A stretch of 64,000 nucleotides of DNA. Origin: Effusibacillus dendaii (GTDB lineage: Bacteria; Bacillota; Bacilli; Tumebacillales; Effusibacillaceae). The position numbers and the translations under genes were made by a program. Shown here piece by piece: positions 62,607 through 64,000 of the stretch. The stretch lies in NCBI RefSeq assembly GCF_015097055.1, contig NZ_AP023366.1, forward strand, positions 2,374,001 through 2,438,000. The letters are read 5' to 3'. The notes beneath the pieces are model-generated. The model saw only the letters and a list, made by a program, of their open reading frames with translations, ran no database searches and was not told where the DNA came from. The stretch's first letter is position 1. Every line of letters starts with the position of its first letter.

Positions 62607-62761
62607 ATGGATAAATCGTTAAAATCGGGCAAATTAATCTGAAATTTGACGCGGAAGGCAAACTGACAGACGAAACAACCCGCGAATTTTTGCTGCAGTT
62701 GATGAATAATCTGCTGGAGTTGACAGATACCTTGCAACGGAACAAGCAGACCAATAAATAG
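62607..62761 (+). pseudogene. Small (about 51 aa) protein gene with a one-base deletion
   Basis: GGGGGAGGG precedes ATG 62607, but the frame stops after 11 codons. If one A is restored after the second codon, the frame reads MDKIVKIGQINLKFDAEGKL and on to NLLELTDTLQRNKQTNK, stopping at 62761. A convincing small helical protein, so the lesion is recent or an error in the sequence. Not recognised. Confidence 0.55.
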
Positions 62762-62874
62762 GGTGAAGTTTGGCAGGTTCTCTTCACAAGCTGCAAGGGA
62801 ATGTGCTATATTATTATTTCAGTATAAGACCACGACAATAATCACAGATGGGGATTACGGAGGTGACGGTCATC

Positions 62875-63768
62875 GTGAGTGAAGGAGCAAAACCCTATCG
62901 GGTTCTTTTGTATTACAAGTATGTTCCGATTGAAAATCCGGAGGAATTTGCGGCGCAACATCTGGCATTTTGCAAGGAGCTTGGTTTAAAAGGACGCATT
63001 CTTGTCGCGCCGGAAGGGATTAATGGCACCGTTTCGGGAACAGTTGAACAAACGGACCGTTATATAGAGGAAATGCGGAAGGATTCCCGCTTTGCCGATA
63101 TGGTATTCAAAATCGACGATGCGGATAAACCTGCTTTTAAGAAAATGTTCGTCCGCCCCAAGAAAGAGTTAGTGACGTTCCGACTGGAAGAGGATATTGA
63201 TCCGAACCAGTTAACGGGGAAACATTTGACCCCCAAGGAATTTTATGAGGCGATGCAGCAGGACGATGTGGTTATTCTGGATGGGCGAAACGACTATGAA
63301 TATGATATCGGACACTTTCGAAACGCGATCCGTCCGGAAGTAAAATCATTCCGCGAATTTCCGAAGTGGATTCGTGAAAATATGAGTCAATATAAAGACA
63401 AGAAAATTTTGACTTACTGCACAGGCGGAATCCGCTGTGAAAAGCTGTCCGGCTTCTTGTTGCGGGAAGGGTTCAAAGATGTGTCCCAACTCGAAGGCGG
63501 CATCGTCACATACGGGAAAGATCCCGAAGTGAAAGGGCAACTTTTCGATGGGAAATGTTACGTATTTGACGAAAGAATTTCCGTCCCGGTCAATCAGGTC
63601 GAAGATGTGATCGTCGGAAGGTGCCATCATTGCGGCAAACCGGAGGATCGTTACATTAATTGCGCGAACGACTTGTGTCATCTGCAGCACATTTGCTGCG
63701 AGGAATGCGAAGAAAAACATCAGGGTTTCTGCTCCGAAGAATGTTTGTCCCAGTTGGTTCAGTCATGA
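62875..63768 (+). CDS. trhO: Oxygen-dependent tRNA uridine(34) hydroxylase (rhodanese-like)
   Basis: 297 residues, formerly UPF0176/YceA-YbfQ. N-terminal [42 protein letters not shown], rhodanese domain with [21 protein letters not shown], and active-site Cys in [17 protein letters not shown]-terminal Cys-rich region ([17 protein letters not shown]...CCEECEEKH) may bind zinc. Makes 5-hydroxyuridine in tRNA. GTG 62875 with GGAGGTGA about 8 bases upstream. Confidence 0.93.
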   Translation: MSEGAKPYRVLLYYKYVPIENPEEFAAQHLAFCKELGLKGRILVAPEGINGTVSGTVEQTDRYIEEMRKDSRFADMVFKIDDADKPAFKKMFVRPKKELVTFRLEEDIDPNQLTGKHLTPKEFYEAMQQDDVVILDGRNDYEYDIGHFRNAIRPEVKSFREFPKWIRENMSQYKDKKILTYCTGGIRCEKLSGFLLREGFKDVSQLEGGIVTYGKDPEVKGQLFDGKCYVFDERISVPVNQVEDVIVGRCHHCGKPEDRYINCANDLCHLQHICCEECEEKHQGFCSEECLSQLVQS

Positions 63769-63783
63769 CAACTGGGCTTTTAT
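63749..63783 (+). terminator. trhO terminator
   Basis: CCCAGTTG and CAACTGGG inverted around 12 bases, then CTTTTATTT. Confidence 0.75.
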
Positions 63784-63800
63784 TTGATTGACATTTATAT

Positions 63801-63847
63801 GAATCATTTTGATTCAAATTGATATAAATTTCTGAGAGTGGTATGAT
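63801..63847 (+). promoter_or_regulatory. Promoter and possible operator of the glutamate synthase gene
   Basis: TTGATA (63819-63824), 17-base spacer, TATGAT (63842-63847). GAATC-ATTTT-GATTC (63801-63815) is an inverted repeat just upstream of the -35, a usual activator position. The binding protein cannot be named. Confidence 0.6.
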
Positions 63848-63943
63848 GTAGAAACATTGAATTTTCGAAAAACCCCAGAAATACCCGCGTTTTCTAGCAA
63901 ATAACAAAAAGAAAAACAGATTAATAGAAAGGTTGAAAGTAAA

Positions 63944-64000
63944 ATGAACAATCACGGACTTCCTGCCAAACAGGGGCTATACGACCCAAAGTTCGAACAT
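63944..64000 (+). CDS. gltB: Glutamate synthase large subunit, N-terminal fragment cut by the window edge
   Basis: Nineteen codons, MNNHGLPAKQGLYDPKFEH. The QGLYDPxFEHD beginning is characteristic of the large (glutaminase/FMN) subunit of glutamate synthase in Bacilli. GAAAGG lies about 13 bases before the ATG, with a good promoter about 95 bases upstream. Confidence 0.75.
   Translation, partial: MNNHGLPAKQGLYDPKFEH

Overview
The window looks like chromosome of an aerobic, endospore-forming Gram-positive bacterium of the Bacillales. The evidence is a menaquinol-type aa3 oxidase, the walRKHIJ-htr-rlmH block, spore genes (SspH, CotD- and CotF-type coat proteins, a forespore-type Lon protease), strong AGGAGG ribosome sites, frequent TTG/GTG starts, and three CCA-encoding tRNAs. 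A glutaminyl-tRNA synthetase gene and the moderate GC content would fit a member of the Alicyclobacillaceae (Effusibacillus/Tumebacillus-like), but that is inference.

Layout. 1-0.8 kb: tail of an amidase gene and a small membrane protein. 0.86-4.6 kb (minus): qoxABCD. 5-20.6 kb is a conserved core: MazG-like protein, rplI, lonC, dnaB, purA (with a PurR-type operator), tRNA-Lys/Glu/Phe, a small minus-strand operon, walRKHIJ, an HtrA-type protease, a CxxH/CxxC protein and rlmH. An internally deleted IS1182-type element sits inside this block.

21.2-32.1 kb is accessory and heavily decayed: an IS remnant, a royal-jelly/Yellow-family pseudogene, a ParM-like actin pseudogene fused to a Bcr/CflA efflux pseudogene, a broken MacAB/YknXYZ-type efflux cassette, and a broken SigJ-type sigma factor with its flavoprotein. 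Intact genes among them are sspH, a DJ-1/PfpI protein, an old yellow enzyme and a cold-shock gene.

32.3-38.4 kb (plus) is an intact catabolic operon: FAH hydrolase, TAXI-TRAP binding protein, fused TRAP permease, a DapA-superfamily enzyme with altered active-site motifs, a second FAH enzyme and a glyoxalase-fold protein. It has a good SigA promoter and a cre-like site ahead of the binding-protein gene. 38.4-42.4 kb (minus): an export locus (MarR regulator, frameshifted ATPase, permease), a deleted MFS gene and an SDR.

42.6-49.8 kb: coat genes, remnants of a two-component system, a small gene whose ribosome site lies in a hairpin, an amino-acid permease, cotD and glnS, then a decayed Doc toxin and enoyl-CoA hydratase. 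49.8-64 kb: a YtrA-type GntR/ABC operon with a palindromic operator, a PhoX-type phosphatase behind 11-bp-spaced PhoP-like boxes, ung, oxidoreductases, a radical SAM protein, a chemoreceptor, an MFS exporter, trhO and the first codons of the glutamate synthase large subunit gene.

Many pseudogenes keep both ends of the ancestral protein but have lost the middle, and several others differ from an intact frame by a single base. This is the most unusual large-scale property of the window.
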